This document shows positions 7,011-16,073 of a stretch of 64,000 nucleotides of DNA, piece after piece; the stretch's first letter is position 1; each line of letters opens with the position of its first letter. A program made the position numbers and the translations under genes. The DNA is from Tepidisphaeraceae bacterium (GTDB lineage Bacteria > Planctomycetota > Phycisphaerae > Tepidisphaerales > Tepidisphaeraceae). Location: contig DASYHQ010000063.1 in NCBI GenBank assembly GCA_035998445.1, forward strand, positions 24,580 to 88,579, read 5' to 3'. The notes below the pieces were generated by a model. It worked only from the letters and a program-made list of their open reading frames with translations, did not search any database and was not told the DNA's origin.

Positions 7011-9641
7011 GTGGAAGAACAGCTATCTGCAGGGTTACAGGGGCAAATTGCACGTTTGATCCTTGCTGATGTCGAACGACAGCTGCCTGGTCAAGGCGTG
7101 CAGACCTGGCGTTTCGACGCCGAAATTGAAGATTTCTTTCCCGATGCCGGCGTTGCCCTGATGACTTCGGAAATCTTCGAGATGATCTCTGCGGCGTCAT
7201 GCCTCGCACTGTCTCCGCTTGCCGATGACCGCACGTGGGCCTTCGAGATCATCACTCGCGCTCTGCGCGTCGATCGCGGTCGTACACCCGCTATACGCTC
7301 CGCAGCCGAGATGGTCCTCTCGAGGCTTGGGAACTTTCCGGGCCGCAAGTTGCTTCGTGACGAATACGGCGTGGGCGAGGATGATTCAGGGCTCTCTCCT
7401 TACCTTTCGCTTGAAGTAGTCGCCCGTGAGATCGACAACACCGTTGATCTGCCAAGCGGGAGGGCACTTGCGCTAACCGATTTTCAGTACGACTTGTTTG
7501 AAGAGATGGGCAACTGGCCAGCTGCGAGCATCTCCGCCCCAACTTCGGCTGGTAAGTCGTTCGTGTTGACGCTGGACGTAGCACGGCGGATCCGCTCCTC
7601 CAAACGCTTTTCTAGCATCGTGTATGTCGTTCCAACGCGTGCCCTGATACGGCAAGTAATGCTGGATGTAATTCACGAGCTAGATCGCGAATCGATGACG
7701 GACGTTGCTGTGCGTTGCGTTCCGATACCCTTGCAGCCTAGCTCCTCCCGTCGCGCAGTCGTGTACGTCCTTACCCAGGAAAGACTGGTGAGCCTACTGC
7801 AGTCTGATGAAGGGGAGCCCGACGTGACAACGCTAATCGTCGACGAAGCTCAGGGCATCGGCGACGGATCGCGTGGCATTATCCTCCACTCTGCGACCGA
7901 TGCCGTGCTGGCCAGATTTCCGAAATGTCGAACCTATTTTGCAAGTCCGACCTCTTCAAATCCTGGATATCTACTTCAGATTTTTCACCGCGAACGGGCC
8001 GCGCCGCCTCTCATCGAGGAGCATTCGCCGGTTTCGCAAAACATCATCTTGGTTCATCCGAAGAAAGGCGACCCGGAACGGGTAGACTTCTGGGTCTTGG
8101 TGAACCGGAGGAGTGTGTACCTTGGGGAGTGGGCGTTGGGCTTTCGGTTTGGCGGCGAACCGGTTCTCTTGCGGCGTGCGAGGATAGCGGTCGCGATCAC
8201 GCGTTCCGGCGAGAGCACCATCGTTTATGCGAACGAACCCTCACAGGCCGAGGCATTGGCTGCGCTCGTGTCGGAGATGCTCGTAGAAAAACACAGCAAC
8301 GAGCCGATTCCGACGGCGATTCAGGAGGTCGCATCCTTCCTGCGGGACCACATCCATCCCGATTACGGACTGATCAAGGTTTTAGAGCGAGGCGTCGGCT
8401 TCCACTACGGCGCGATGCCATCCGTAGTTAGATACGCGGTCGAGGAATTGTTCAGCGGCGGGCACCTTCGCTTCATCTGTTGCACGAGCACGCTGCTGCA
8501 GGGTGTGAATCTTCCCGCAAAGCACATCGTCATCGAGAACCCAAGTCGAGGTCGCGGGAGACATATGAGCCGCCGTGACTTCGTGAACTTGGCGGGGCGA
8601 GCCGGCCGACTCTGCAAAGAGTTTCAAGGTAATGTTTGGTGCCTCTGCCCAGAAGCGTGGGAAGTGAAGTCTTATCGGGGAGACGTGTTGCAGCCAATCA
8701 CGTCGTCATTCGAGGAGACCCTCTCTGATGGTGGCTCACTGATCACGCAAGCTATCGACGGGACCGTTCCACCGGACAAGGTCGAGCTGGCCACGGCCGC
8801 ATTGGGCAAGGTCTTTGCAGAGTTCACGCAGGCAGGGAAGAGCTTGGCCGACTCACAGTACCGGACGGACAGCAACGCCGAAGGTCTACGGCAGACTGCG
8901 GAGCGTTGCGCCGCGATCAAAGTGGACCTTCCGCCGCGCATCTTCGAGAGGAACGCGACCATTCTTCCGATGCGGCTGCAGGCTCTATATGAGTATCTGC
9001 GGAATCAACCTGATCTGATGCAATGGACCCCGCTACCAGTTCACAATTCCGGCTCCCAGGTTCGGTTGAAGCTGATCTTCCAGACTGTCGAACAGATTCT
9101 GGAGGAACGTCCTCCCGAAGATGAGGGGTACACGCTGTGCGCGTGGTTGGCTGGCGAGTGGATCCGCGAGGTCTCGCTGAAAGATATTATTGAGGAGCGA
9201 CGCCGGTGGTTGGTCAACAACGACCGTGATGCCGAAATCGACAAGGTCATCGCGGATATCATGGGGATTCTTGAGAACGATCTCCGGTACAGGTACACGC
9301 GTAACCTGCGAGCATACAGCGAGATTCTCGCCGTAGTGCTCGACGACGTTGGGCTGCACGAAGCCGCAGACCATCTAGTCCCGCTGCAACTGTTCCTGGA
9401 ATGCGGCGCATCAAACCCGATCACGATCAGCCTGATCTCGTTGGGGCTGTCGCGCACGACAGCCTTGCTTATCCGCAAACGACTGCCATTCCCCGTCAAC
9501 GCTAACCCGGAGGAATGCCTCGCGATCATCGCCGCCAGCGACGATTCCCGGTGGAATATTCCGGCGATCTGCGCAGCAGAAATCAAGTCACTGTGTTGGT
9601 CGCCAGTCAGACGTGCGGAGGCACAGCGAGCTAGACCATAA
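7011..9641 (+). CDS. hamB: Hachiman helicase HamB
   Basis: An 876-residue superfamily 2 helicase starting at GTG 7011, with a purine-rich GAAGGGG upstream. Motif I is APTSAGKS at 176-183, motif II is DEAQ at 278-281, motif III is ASPT at 311-314, and motif VI is NLAGRAGR at 526-533. The long C-terminal region (about 560-876) is alpha-helical with no recognised enzyme motif. In Hachiman systems HamB senses damaged or single-stranded DNA and controls the HamA nuclease. The gene follows hamA by 20 bases and overlaps the next start by 29 bases, so the three genes form one operon. Confidence 0.85.
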   Translation: MEEQLSAGLQGQIARLILADVERQLPGQGVQTWRFDAEIEDFFPDAGVALMTSEIFEMISAASCLALSPLADDRTWAFEIITRALRVDRGRTPAIRSAAEMVLSRLGNFPGRKLLRDEYGVGEDDSGLSPYLSLEVVAREIDNTVDLPSGRALALTDFQYDLFEEMGNWPAASISAPTSAGKSFVLTLDVARRIRSSKRFSSIVYVVPTRALIRQVMLDVIHELDRESMTDVAVRCVPIPLQPSSSRRAVVYVLTQERLVSLLQSDEGEPDVTTLIVDEAQGIGDGSRGIILHSATDAVLARFPKCRTYFASPTSSNPGYLLQIFHRERAAPPLIEEHSPVSQNIILVHPKKGDPERVDFWVLVNRRSVYLGEWALGFRFGGEPVLLRRARIAVAITRSGESTIVYANEPSQAEALAALVSEMLVEKHSNEPIPTAIQEVASFLRDHIHPDYGLIKVLERGVGFHYGAMPSVVRYAVEELFSGGHLRFICCTSTLLQGVNLPAKHIVIENPSRGRGRHMSRRDFVNLAGRAGRLCKEFQGNVWCLCPEAWEVKSYRGDVLQPITSSFEETLSDGGSLITQAIDGTVPPDKVELATAALGKVFAEFTQAGKSLADSQYRTDSNAEGLRQTAERCAAIKVDLPPRIFERNATILPMRLQALYEYLRNQPDLMQWTPLPVHNSGSQVRLKLIFQTVEQILEERPPEDEGYTLCAWLAGEWIREVSLKDIIEERRRWLVNNDRDAEIDKVIADIMGILENDLRYRYTRNLRAYSEILAVVLDDVGLHEAADHLVPLQLFLECGASNPITISLISLGLSRTTALLIRKRLPFPVNANPEECLAIIAASDDSRWNIPAICAAEIKSLCWSPVRRAEAQRARP

Positions 9642-10233
9642 AGAGCTTGCAGATCAGTTAGACCAGCTGGAAGAGCTGGCGGGGGTATTCTGCGCCACAA
9701 AAGATTCAAAGGTCTACAAAGCGATCTCGTCAGTTTTGCGAATTGTACTGCTGGGTTCGAGCGGCAATGCCGCGCTCGTCGCGGACGTTCTACCGCAGGT
9801 GGATCTGCCTGTTCTCGTGTGCCCAGCTAAGGGGGATAAGAGTTTGACGTCCATACAGCTCCCTGCTCAGCTGCAAGTCAACGGACCGAGTGGGATCACG
9901 TTCGGTGCGGGCTGCGCGTTCGGGCAGGTCAGGATGAACCTGAACGCATGTAACTTGGCACTCTCGGGCGTTCTTGCCACTGACGGAAGGACGATGAAAC
10001 TTCCCCAATGGCTCGCGCAGAAACTACTCAAAGGGCATTGGACCATTGCGCACGTGATCAAAACGATCGCAAACAAGGGCGGTGGCGCCCACTTCGAACC
10101 AAACGCTGACATTAACGCCATGGAGGCCGTAGTCAATTTCCACCGGATGGCAATCGCCAGAATTGGCACGGAACTGGCGCCGGCGATCCGCCACCAGCTC
10201 AATATCGCATACCCAACGACCGCGCGTCGTTGA
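9613..10233 (+). CDS. Unknown third gene of the hamAB operon
   Basis: A 206-residue protein starting at GTG 9613, inside the 3' end of hamB (29-base overlap), so probably translationally coupled. The N-terminus is charged and helical (LDHKELADQLDQLEELAGVF). The middle is beta-rich (LPAQLQVNGPSGITFGAGCA). The C-terminus has GHWTIAHVIKTIANKGGGAH and EAVVNFHRMAIARIG. It has no signal peptide, membrane segment or catalytic motif I can name. Canonical Hachiman needs only two genes, so this is either an accessory or regulatory subunit or an unrelated passenger. Its tight overlap favours a functional link. Confidence 0.65.
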   Translation: MRRHSELDHKELADQLDQLEELAGVFCATKDSKVYKAISSVLRIVLLGSSGNAALVADVLPQVDLPVLVCPAKGDKSLTSIQLPAQLQVNGPSGITFGAGCAFGQVRMNLNACNLALSGVLATDGRTMKLPQWLAQKLLKGHWTIAHVIKTIANKGGGAHFEPNADINAMEAVVNFHRMAIARIGTELAPAIRHQLNIAYPTTARR

Positions 10234-10435
10234 TTTCTGCTGCCAAGCAATGTTTCATTCAGATGGAATCGCGCTGTGCAACCTCAGCTGCTTGTCCCAG
10301 ACACGAAATGAAGCACGCATAATCAGTCTGCATTCAGAAACGTCCGTTCGGGAATGGCATCGCAGACGCGCCCGAGACCGGTGTAGGCACGTCGCGAAGG
10401 GCGATGACCGCTGACCGTTTCGGAATGGCTGCCGC

Positions 10436-13036
10436 TTAGGCCTTCTGCAGATGAGCGTCGTACAACGCGCGGTACCGCCGCAGCGTGTCTTCCAGCCACG
10501 CAAACCGCTCCTGCCACGACGTCCAATCCGCGAAGGGCGTGAACCGGTACACGCCGACCCAGTGCCAGTCGTCACCGGGTTCCATCGTGGCGTTCGGCAC
10601 CGGCGGTGCCGCCAGCTGTCCCACGTTCGCGACGGTGATCTCGTAGTGCTTGAGCGCATCCTTACCGGTGAACTTGAAGCCCACCCACACCCAGTTTCGT
10701 TCCGGTGCGATCTGGACCACCAGGTGGATGCCACGTTGTAGCTCGCCCTGACGAACGTAGCGTTCCTTCGACTTCTCAATCACGACGACATCGTCGAAGC
10801 GCAAGCGGTCAGCGTTCATCTGGAAGCCTTTCCAGAACGTGGCGCTGGCATCTTTCAACGATTCGTTGTCATCGTCGAACTTCGTGAGGATCCGCGGCGT
10901 GAAGACGTCATGAAATCGTTTGAGCTGCACGGCGAGCCAGTCGTGTTGCCGTGACCAGTCGCCCCGATCGGCGGCCTGGGCTGAATCGAGGAATACGGCC
11001 ACCCTGGGCGTCCGCTCGTCCGACAGCCACTCGACTTGGTAGCCCAGCTCCGACTCGATCGCGGTCTCGTCCTGGCGGACGATCTCCAAATCCCTGATCG
11101 CGCCGGCCCCGCGGAAGTAGAGCTCGACGTTGACGCACGCCTCGTCCGTGTCCGTGGCAACGGCGAACGCTGCCCCGGACCGACCGGCACTGTACGACAC
11201 ATGATCTCGATCGGACGGTTTCGCCGGTACTAGGTCGGGTGCCACGGTGGCAAGTCGCACGCTGAACTCTTGCCAGTACTCGCCCCGCAGGGACTTGAGG
11301 GTCGCCTTGTCCGCGTCGGTGACGACGACGCCGTCCGACTTTCCGGGGCGGTAGGGCGCCTTTGAAAGACGCGGCCACAGCTTGGCGATATCGCCCGCCA
11401 GTGTCTGTCCCCGCTTGCCAATGTCGGCAGCGTTCCACGTCGCCAGCGTGGTGAAGTACTTGTTGAGCTGAGCGTTGCTCTTCTTGAATAGCCCTCGCTT
11501 CACGTCGAACGGACGATTCGAGAGGTTCGGGTTGTACCCGGTGAGCGTGAGATTGCCGATCGTGTGCAGCCACGCGTCGTGAGCCGCCTGCCAGTCGACG
11601 CCGAGCATCTCCTGCCACGCGTTCGCGAACTTGCCGTTGCCGTCGATCGACTGCGGCAGCACGTGCTCGATCGTTAGCTTCTCCAGTTCGGGGCCTTCTT
11701 TGTGACCGTGTGCCCGTTCCAGCCCGCGGAGGACCAGCTCACATTTACGGCGCTCACGCCGATAAATGGGGAAGCCCAGCAGGGCGGTGGTAAACGCCGC
11801 GTCGTCCGGCCAGCCCTTGGCCGCCCAGTACGTCCGCAGGTCCTCAACCGGATTGCCATCGATCGCCTTGATGGCGGCAGTCATGAGTTCGTTGTAGGAG
11901 CGCGTCGACTCACCGCAGATCGAACGCCGAAGGACGAAGCTCTCGAGGTCCGCGATGCACGCCAACACGGCGTCAAGGCTCAGCGAGCCGGCCGCCTCCC
12001 GGGCGAGCAAGTGCATGAGCAGGGGGTACGCCGTCGTTACGTCCAACAGGCTGACGCGGTCGAGCGCGGACTCAAGGCGGCCGTCGGCGGCCGTCCCTTT
12101 CCGCCGGAGGAGTTCCTCGAACTTGGCGAAATGGCGGAGTTCGGCGAGCAGATCTTCCGCACCGATGTCGCGGGCTCTGACCTGATCTTTGAAGTCCACG
12201 AACGTCGCGCCCCTGCGGGCGTAGGCGCCGTCCCGCATGAGGTAGTTGCGGTAGAACGCCGTCGGGTCCAGCGACTCCTGGTCCTCGCCGGCCTCGAACA
12301 CGGCCTCGAACGGCACCCAATTCTGACGGTTGAACTCGTCCTGTTCGGCGAGCGGCACCCTCATGAAGATGAAGTTGCGGATCAGGTCCGACTCGGCGAG
12401 TGGCAGTCCCGTGGAGTTCAGGCTCTCGAAGATCTCGTATGGGTTCTCGCCCTCGACGGTGACGACGACCAGCGACAGCCGTCCCGTCGCCGCGGCCAAC
12501 AACGACTTGAGCCGTCGCTCCTCATCCCCCTTGGCGTACTCGCCGACCGACGCTTTGAAGAATCGGTGGGCCCGGACGATCCCGTCGCGGCGGGACTGCT
12601 CGGCGGCCTTCCCGTCCACGATGGCGAACAGGACCTCACGGTCGCCGACACGTGGGACGACCTTGTACCGCTTGAGGCCCTTTGCCCGCTTGTGCCAGAG
12701 GAACGTCTCGCTGACGTCCTCCGCAAGCTCGGGCAGTTGGGCCTCCGCCGCCACGTCGCGGATCGCCGTCAACAACACCGTGAGCGTCGTCAGCCGCTGT
12801 TGCCCGTCAATCAACAGGTACTCTGGCGTCTCGCCGGGCATGTGGTTGACCGGCGTGCACACGAGCGGGCCGAGGAAGTGAACCCGGAGCCTCGCATCCT
12901 CGACCAGCGACCGCAGGTCGTCCCATAGGCGTTGCCAGTTCTTCAGCTTCCAGGAGTAATGACGTTGGAAGAACGGGATCAGGTACTGATCGCCCACGTA
13001 CAGGATGTCTCGAACGGTCTTCGCCTTGGCGTCCAT
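10436..13036 (-). CDS. GmrSD-type type IV restriction protein (DUF262/HNH/DUF4268)
   Basis: ATG 13036 is preceded by GGAGGGG at a good distance, giving 866 residues; the open frame upstream is low-complexity. Residues 5-90 carry the DUF262 NTPase signature (PFFQRHYSW at 22-30, DGQQRLTTL at 77-85). Around 455-500 lies a DUF1524 HNH nuclease motif (IEHVLPQS, then TIGNLTLTGYNP). The C-terminal 250 residues resemble DUF4268 nuclease-associated domains. GmrSD-type enzymes cleave phage DNA with modified (often glucosylated hydroxymethyl) cytosine using nucleotide hydrolysis; here both activities sit in one chain. It converges on the Hachiman operon, so the two make a small defence island. Substrate specificity cannot be read from sequence. 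Confidence 0.8.
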   Translation of the reverse strand: MDAKAKTVRDILYVGDQYLIPFFQRHYSWKLKNWQRLWDDLRSLVEDARLRVHFLGPLVCTPVNHMPGETPEYLLIDGQQRLTTLTVLLTAIRDVAAEAQLPELAEDVSETFLWHKRAKGLKRYKVVPRVGDREVLFAIVDGKAAEQSRRDGIVRAHRFFKASVGEYAKGDEERRLKSLLAAATGRLSLVVVTVEGENPYEIFESLNSTGLPLAESDLIRNFIFMRVPLAEQDEFNRQNWVPFEAVFEAGEDQESLDPTAFYRNYLMRDGAYARRGATFVDFKDQVRARDIGAEDLLAELRHFAKFEELLRRKGTAADGRLESALDRVSLLDVTTAYPLLMHLLAREAAGSLSLDAVLACIADLESFVLRRSICGESTRSYNELMTAAIKAIDGNPVEDLRTYWAAKGWPDDAAFTTALLGFPIYRRERRKCELVLRGLERAHGHKEGPELEKLTIEHVLPQSIDGNGKFANAWQEMLGVDWQAAHDAWLHTIGNLTLTGYNPNLSNRPFDVKRGLFKKSNAQLNKYFTTLATWNAADIGKRGQTLAGDIAKLWPRLSKAPYRPGKSDGVVVTDADKATLKSLRGEYWQEFSVRLATVAPDLVPAKPSDRDHVSYSAGRSGAAFAVATDTDEACVNVELYFRGAGAIRDLEIVRQDETAIESELGYQVEWLSDERTPRVAVFLDSAQAADRGDWSRQHDWLAVQLKRFHDVFTPRILTKFDDDNESLKDASATFWKGFQMNADRLRFDDVVVIEKSKERYVRQGELQRGIHLVVQIAPERNWVWVGFKFTGKDALKHYEITVANVGQLAAPPVPNATMEPGDDWHWVGVYRFTPFADWTSWQERFAWLEDTLRRYRALYDAHLQKA

Positions 13037-13431
13037 CAACCCCTCCGAAGTGGTCGGTCGTGTAACTCGGTCACCTGAAATCGGACGATCCGTTTCGATC
13101 GCCACCGTCGTGTTCGCGGCGTGGATTTTACAAGCAAGGCGACACTTTACGAAGACCCCCGCCTCACCGTCCGCCCCGTCCGCCCCGTCCGCCGAATCGA
13201 ACGTGGTTGTCAGCGTCCCCATTGGTCCCCGCCGGCTCCGATCCCTCTAATCGCCGACGAGGGCACCTTCCATCCTCTCGGGGGCCCTTGCGACCTTCGC
13301 GAGGATCAGAAGAGGGTCCCCAACATCCAGGGGGCTCCCCGTGTCACACCGAATGAACAACGGGGTGCTAAGGGAGGGCGGACGCTGCGGACGAGGCGGA
13401 CGGCTGCAGGAGACTGGACGGAGCCCGGCCA
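13037..13431. other. Intergenic, with a 3 x 9-bp tandem repeat
   Basis: No supported gene. At 13168-13194 a nine-base unit (CGTCCGCCC) is repeated three times, the last with one change. The first 20 bases upstream of 13036 hold the ribosome binding site of the restriction gene. Confidence 0.4.
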
Positions 13432-14163
13432 TCAAGCGACCGTTCCACTGTTCCGGCGTTCCAACCACACATCGACTTGGGACGGAAAGGATCGGAAGGG
13501 CACGGCGACATCTTCCTCGGCATCAGCTTGGGGAGTCGCCACTCCATCCCGCGATGGGATGAACATCAGCCCCTCGCCAGCCTTGCCGAACGCCTCGGCT
13601 TCACCGGCCGAGTAACACCGGGCCGTGTACGCACAGAGCACCGCGTCCAGTTGGTGATTCGTGAACCCACTGCAGTCGATGCCGGTGATGCCTGCCACCG
13701 AGGCGCAGATCGCCCCGGCGTGCTGCTTGTAATCCTTCGGCTTGTGCGGGATGCCCAGCCGCGCCCACACCGCCCGCGGGTACGTCTCGATCACCTTGAC
13801 GTCCGCCAGGTGCATCGACTCAATCTCGTACCATCGCACGAACAGCGAGGCGACGCCCGCGAAGGACCCGACGTGCTCGCCGGTCGCCGCCTGCAGCATC
13901 GTCTCACAGCTGCGCCGCGCGTAGTTCTCGGCAGTGTGATCGGGCACCGACCGGGGCGCATCCACCGCCACGATTATGCGGTCACGTGGGAAACGGCTCA
14001 TGTACCCGATCAGCTCCGAGGACCTGCGAAAGTGGTGGGGCGGCTCGACCAGGGCACCTCCCGCATTGAGTACGGCGACCGCGGACGAGGCCTTGGCACT
14101 GACCGCCGAGCACCCGAGGTCGATGCCGACGTGGTATTCGTAATGGTTGCCAAGTCCTATCAA
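13432..14163 (-). CDS. DUF429 family protein (RNase H-like fold)
   Basis: A 243-residue protein starting at TTG 14163, with GAGGG six bases upstream. The first strand carries an acid in GIDLGCSAVSAKAS (residues 13-26). A second acid lies in IIVAVDAPRSVPDH near residue 65, and ETYPRAVWARLGIP lies near residue 126. DNHQLDAVLCAY-type helices (SGFTNHQLDAVLCAYTARCY) carry the final Asp. This is the DUF429 layout, a predicted nuclease of the RNase H fold with unknown substrate. The gene is divergent from the XRE regulator at 14321, sharing a 157-base intergenic region. Family assignment is by motif; function is unknown. Confidence 0.65.
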   Translation of the reverse strand: MIGLGNHYEYHVGIDLGCSAVSAKASSAVAVLNAGGALVEPPHHFRRSSELIGYMSRFPRDRIIVAVDAPRSVPDHTAENYARRSCETMLQAATGEHVGSFAGVASLFVRWYEIESMHLADVKVIETYPRAVWARLGIPHKPKDYKQHAGAICASVAGITGIDCSGFTNHQLDAVLCAYTARCYSAGEAEAFGKAGEGLMFIPSRDGVATPQADAEEDVAVPFRSFPSQVDVWLERRNSGTVA

Positions 14164-14320
14164 GGTCCGCCCTCACCCCTGTGAGATGGGGTCATAGAGC
14201 ACAATAGCGTCTATTGGGCGTTATTCAACGGTGCGATAGGACCTGTGGGGCGGTTTAGTGGTTCCGTCGCCGCCATACCCTTGCCAACTGGGGAACAGTG
14301 ACCCAGGGCACGGGAGCGAC

Positions 14321-14686
14321 ATGGCGGCGGCAAAGGGCGATCTGGCGACGGTCTTCGGCAAGCGGCTGCTGGCGCTGCGGGATGCGGCGGGGCTGACGCA
14401 GGAACAGCTCGCCAAGGCATCTGGGTTTGACTACAAACACATCGGCTCGCTCGAGCGGGGCGACAAGACCCCATCGTTCGAGGCGATCGAGCGCATCGCC
14501 GGCGCCCTCAAGGTGCACTACTGCGAGCTGTTCCTGCCCGCCGACCTTTCCATCGTAGCCAAGGGCGAGCAGGGCCTGCGGATCCTCGTGCGCGACTTGG
14601 AACGGCACGGGTCGCCCGCCCTTAAACGCTTCCTCGCCCAGTCGCTGGCCGCCGCCGTCGCCCTCGCCAAGTCCGATCCCAGTTGA
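14321..14686 (+). CDS. XRE-family helix-turn-helix regulator
   Basis: A 121-residue protein from ATG 14321 with GGGAG just upstream. Residues 8-66 form a Cro/CI-type HTH: FGKRLLALRDAAGLTQEQLA, then KASGFDYKHIGSLERGDKTP, then FEAIERIAGALKV. The C-terminal half is a short helical tail (GLRILVRDLERHG) that may dimerise. It is divergent from the DUF429 gene, and repeats at 14716-14776 just downstream could be its binding sites. It may control the cassette that follows up to the recombinase. Confidence 0.8.
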   Translation: MAAAKGDLATVFGKRLLALRDAAGLTQEQLAKASGFDYKHIGSLERGDKTPSFEAIERIAGALKVHYCELFLPADLSIVAKGEQGLRILVRDLERHGSPALKRFLAQSLAAAVALAKSDPS

Positions 14687-14715
14687 CCACTGTACCGGAC
14701 GCCATCCGAGCCCAG

Positions 14716-14776
14716 ATAATTGTCGAGATCTATTAGAAGGGCGAACTGCGCCCATAATTGTTCGATAAATTGTCGG
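14716..14776. promoter_or_regulatory. Direct-repeat cluster between regulator and cassette
   Basis: Three near-copies of ATAATTGTCGR occur at 14716-14726 (ATAATTGTCGA), 14754-14765 (ATAATTGTTCGA, one extra T) and 14765-14776 (ATAAATTGTCGG). Between copies one and two lies an inverted repeat GGGCG-aactg-CGCCC at 14739-14753. The stretch is AT-rich compared with its surroundings and lies 17 bases before the next start. It could be an operator for the neighbouring XRE protein or the promoter of the downstream cassette. Confidence 0.4.
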
Positions 14777-14792
14777 GTGATTTAATGGTGCA

Positions 14793-15094
14793 ATGAATAA
14801 TGCAAACGTCCTGCTCCACGCGGGTGGCCACGGCGCCTGGGACCCTATCAACCCGGTCGACATGCCCCCGTCTCCTTCGACCACGTCGACATCACCCTCT
14901 ACCCGCTGAAGCACACCGCGCGGCGAGTGCGAACGTACGTCGCCATCCTGATGGAACGGCGGAACGTTGGAACGGTCCTGTGCCGGTCCAACGGCACGTA
15001 CGAGGCGACGCGGGCGACCGGCGGCCGGACCGAGTACCACCACTCATTGGCAGAAGCCGCGACCTACCTGGCCGCAGACGGGATCCTCTCATGA
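14793..15094 (+). pseudogene. Frameshifted small gene, coupled to next gene
   Basis: ATG 14793 begins MNNANVLLHAGGHGAWDPIN then PVDMP. At the CCCCC run near 14863-14870 the coding frame changes and continues VSFDHVDITLYPLKHTARRV, then RTYVAILMERRNVGTVLCRS, to a TGA at 15092-15094. One extra C restores a protein of about 100 residues. Its stop overlaps the next ATG (ATGA), so the reading frame was meant to be continuous. The family is not recognised; similar small genes precede recombinases in plasmid-like cassettes. Confidence 0.55.
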
Positions 15095-15372
15095 ACGGGA
15101 TCACACGCTTCGCCACGGGCAAGATCGTGGCCACGCCTGGCGCCGTTGAGGCCGTCGATGCGTCCGGGGAGGGCTTTGGTCCATTTCTGGCTCGGCACTG
15201 CGTAGGGGACTGGGGCGAGGTCTCAGCGTCGGACGCCCGGGCGAACGAGCGTGCCCTGGCCAGCGGCGAACGCCTCCTTTCGGTCTACCGGACGGCTTAT
15301 GGCGTCAAGATCTGGATCATAACGGAGGCCGACCGCTCCGTTACGACGGTGCTGCTGCCGGAGGACTACTGA
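15091..15372 (+). CDS. Small conserved plasmid-type hypothetical protein
   Basis: A 93-residue protein from ATG 15091, overlapping the previous stop (ATGA) and ending in TGATG with the recombinase start. The sequence opens MNGITRFATGKIVATPGAVE and closes KIWIITEADRSVTTVLLPED then Y. This resembles small proteins common on plasmids and genomic islands, sometimes labelled restriction-related in databases without evidence. From memory their conserved parts include a GDWG loop (here near residue 42) and the ITEADRS motif. Intact frame and tight coupling say it is part of a three-gene unit with the recombinase. Function unknown. Confidence 0.65.
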   Translation: MNGITRFATGKIVATPGAVEAVDASGEGFGPFLARHCVGDWGEVSASDARANERALASGERLLSVYRTAYGVKIWIITEADRSVTTVLLPEDY

Positions 15373-16001
15373 TGTCAGAGTTTGTTAAGCCCGTCGCCAT
15401 CTACGCTCGCGTCTCGACCTCGGACCAGACGCTCGACGCTCAGCTCTGTGACCTGCGCGAGTACTGCCGGTCCCGCGGATGGCGGGCGGTCGAGTATACG
15501 GACCAGGGCGTGAGCGGGGCGAAGGACAGCCGGCCGGGTTGGAACGCGTGCTGGGACGCCGTGCAGAAGGGGCACCATCCCGCGCTGGTCGTCCACGCCT
15601 AGGACCGGGTGGGGCGATCGTTGCCGCACCTGGTGAAGATCATCACGTTCATGTCGGAGCGGAACGTTGCGCTCGTGTCGTACCGCGAGAACCTGGACCT
15701 GACGACGGCGGCGGGGCGGATGCTGGCCGGCATCTTCGGCGTGATGGCCGAGTACGAGCGCAGCATCATCAGTGAACGGACGAAGGCGGGGATGAGGGCG
15801 GCCAAGGCGAGGGGGAAGCGCATAGGTAACCAGCAGGCTCGCTTCTTCGATCGTAAACGGGCTGCGGAGTTGAGGGCGTCGGGGATGGGACAAGTTCGGA
15901 TCGCCAAGACCCTGGGTGTCGGCGTGGGCACGGTGAACAAATGGGCCCGAGCGCAGCAACCACGTGAAGTGATCTCGAGGCCCGCGCTGCGCCCGTTATA
16001 A
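15372..16001 (+). pseudogene. Serine recombinase/resolvase with in-frame TAG
   Basis: The N-terminal catalytic domain starts at ATG 15372 with IYARVSTSDQTLDAQL, where the Ser in RVSTSDQ is the nucleophile. At 15600-15602 a TAG interrupts the frame exactly where resolvases have a tryptophan or lysine before DRxGRS. The same frame continues DRVGRSLPHLVKIITFM, YERSIISERTKAGMRAAKAR, and a C-terminal HTH (MGQVRIAKTLGVGVGTVNKW). A single TGG-to-TAG change explains it. The full product would be about 209 residues, normal for this family. Unless the amber codon is read through or is a sequencing error, the enzyme is dead. It marks this block as mobile. Confidence 0.8.
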
Positions 16002-16073
16002 GCAATGCGTCAGATTGCACTAGACGACCATCGTCAATCGTCCGACTATATCCGCCATCACAGAAGGGAGACG

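Noticed and set aside
11702..12928. 408-codon plus-strand open frame
   Set aside because: It is antisense to the DUF262/HNH restriction gene, is Arg/Gly/Leu-rich, and has no start signal; the minus-strand protein has clear motifs.
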